The notes under the pieces were generated by a model. It had not been told where the DNA came from. It worked only from the letters and a program-made list of their open reading frames with translations, and did not search any database. The position numbers and the translations under genes were made by a program. A stretch of DNA of 64,000 nt from Torymus aiolomorphi (lineage: Eukaryota; Arthropoda; Insecta; Hymenoptera; Torymidae): positions 45,208,157-45,272,156 of the forward strand of contig CM070873.1 in assembly GCA_036365515.1 (NCBI GenBank). Reading direction: 5' to 3'. How positions within the stretch are numbered: position 1 is the stretch's first letter; the number at the start of each line of letters is the position of its first letter. Below are positions 62,687 through 64,000 of the stretch, piece by piece.

Positions 62687-63573
62687 ATGCATATTTGTGG
62701 AAGTATTTTTTTGTAATTGAGATTGTATAGGTATATGTAGTTAGAAACACCCGTGAGTCCGTGAGCAGCTAGTTTTTTATTATTATTATATATTTAATTT
62801 TTTTTTTATTATAAATATCGGAAGTATTGCAATTTTCGCTTTTATAAAAATACAAGGATCTCCTGAATATTGCGGGCGTGCCTATTATGTAAAAACGAAG
62901 TTTTTACATAATAGGCATTTATTATGTAAAAACGAAGTTTTTACATAAGGAGGGGGCGGGCGACGAGCGAAGCGAGGAGCAGGTGTGTGTGGGGGCGGGG
63001 GGGATGGCGTGCCGAAGGCACGCTGGGGGGCGCGGCCCCCCTAGTTTAAAATATGATTACTAAAGTAAATGCGTTCAGATTATCTTATATTGTTTTAGCT
63101 AAAAGCGCTTTACTGTAGCAGAAAACGTCCCTCTTATAGCTAAGTATTGTACGGATACATATTTGTATACTGAAAAAAATAAATGATTCAAAGACTATTT
63201 ACTTAACGTTTTCTTTGATTCGCGCTACAATCGAAAAATAGATTTTGAAAAACTTGAACTAATTATTTGAGCAATTAGTATAGAGTGAAACATCATGAAA
63301 AAATACCGAACGTATCGAAATTAGTTTGGAAGAGGCTGTAGCAACGGCAACTTTATGTCTTACTATCGCTTACGCTTCGAGGCTTATAGCAGAAGCCACT
63401 TGATGTGTTTTTCATTTCGCGGAAAACGTAGTGACGGCGCCGACGCGCGGGTCGTTGCAGGCATCACTCAATACACAGAAAAACAATGAAGACAAAGTTC
63501 ATACGGGCTTTGCCGTTCTTGTGGAGGCAGTGTGCATGCTTTTGACTGTGGTCCAGAAAGTTTATACTACCAA

Positions 63574-63667
63574 AATGTTGAAACGAAAGTATCCAAGCGG
63601 GGCAGAAAAGTGCAAAGCAAAAAAAGTAAAGGAAGAATCAGTGAAAAAACGACCTACTCCCTACTAA
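63574..63667 (+). pseudogene. Possible hAT transposase first-exon fragment
   Basis: MLKRKYPSGAEKCKAKKVKE resembles the N-terminus of the hAT transposase at 54,675 (MKRVYPSGASKKRK). It stops after 30 codons. Similarity is short, so this is tentative. Confidence 0.4.
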
Positions 63668-63722
63668 AAAATCTCACGTGAGATCTCACGTGAGATCTCA
63701 CCTCAAAATCTCACCTGACCAA
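63668..63722. repeat. TCTCACGTGAGA palindrome array
   Basis: Two overlapping TCTCACGTGAGA palindromes, then two partial TCTCACCT units. Short and of unknown meaning. Confidence 0.6.
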
Positions 63723-63937
63723 AATCTTCTAAGTTTTTACGTCACTTCAGAAAAAGACTATTCTAAATAACTCCATGAAAATAAATTTTTTAAGACTATC
63801 TTCTGTTTTTTTTATTGCTTCCTCCTAGAGGAAGCTTTGTGATAGTAAATTTTTGAGTTGTTGTAAAAACATGTTATAATTGTGTTCCGAGGTGTTAGGA
63901 ATCAAAATACATCGTTTTTGAAAAATGTCTGTATGGA

Positions 63938-63999
<62 letters not shown>
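63938..63999. repeat. (GT)n microsatellite
   Basis: GT run of about 60 bp at the window end. Confidence 0.97.

Positions 64000-64000
<1 letters not shown>

Larger units (their letters stand above)
59240..63044 (+). mobile_element. Helitron-like non-autonomous element, copy B (5'-truncated)
   Basis: Inverse of copy A over about 2.5 kb. The 3' end has hairpins GCGTGCCGAAGGCACGC and GGGGGGCGCGGCCCCCC followed by CTAG (63,041-63,044) and then TTT. A palindrome TATGTAAAAACGAAGTTTTT is duplicated at 62,888-62,955. Interrupted by a solo LTR. No Rep/helicase coding. Confidence 0.6.

Overview
This 64 kb window is an AT-rich animal nuclear sequence, most likely from an insect. The grounds are a spliced intron, insect-type TATA/Inr promoters, eukaryotic tRNA-Ser genes with oligo-T terminators, long (GA)n and (GT)n microsatellites, and a mix of Polinton, Crypton, hAT, Penelope-like, Ty3/Gypsy-like and Helitron-like elements. 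A hymenopteran (parasitoid-wasp-like) genome fits the repeat style, but the sequence does not prove it. I see no convincing single-copy host protein gene. Apart from two tRNA genes, nearly everything recognisable is mobile DNA.

Layout. 1-8,000: AT-rich DNA with microsatellites, two head-to-head tRNA-Ser(AGA) genes, two MITEs with target-site duplications (TSDs) and several hairpin repeats. 8,012-25,603: one complete Polinton/Maverick with 1.0-1.6 kb terminal inverted repeats (TIRs). Its left block on the minus strand encodes major capsid, a small basic protein, penton-like minor capsid, adenain-like protease and a phospholipase-A2-bearing minor capsid protein. From a shared TATA/Inr promoter region the plus strand encodes packaging ATPase, two conserved unknowns and an integrase with a chromodomain. 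A protein-primed DNA polymerase B (minus, with an 87-nt intron) and two small genes complete it. Most of these genes carry one-base frame breaks, nearly all in A/T runs, so the element is either recently dead or damaged by homopolymer miscalls.

25,604-46,450: two diverged copies of a Crypton-like tyrosine recombinase gene in opposite orientation, mixed with Penelope-like fragments that carry hammerhead-ribozyme-like motifs, foldback elements and inverted duplications. The second Crypton copy is split by a 3.6 kb Helitron-like element (33,415-37,007). Its downstream flank is split again by a 7.8 kb satellite-like element (37,357-45,157) with matching inverted ends and a three-monomer higher-order repeat.

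46,450-50,170: AT-rich DNA with a MITE and a stop-containing fragment of a repetitive gene. 50,173-58,915: a truncated Ty3/Gypsy-like LTR retrotransposon with a gag-like ORF, whose 5' LTR is split by a 4.1 kb hAT transposon with a perfect 8-bp TSD (ATAGGCTA). 59,240-63,044: a second Helitron-like copy in the other orientation, containing a solo LTR with a 4-bp TSD. The window ends with a possible hAT first-exon fragment and a (GT)n tract. The region is best read as a nested transposon graveyard around one nearly whole virus-like Polinton.
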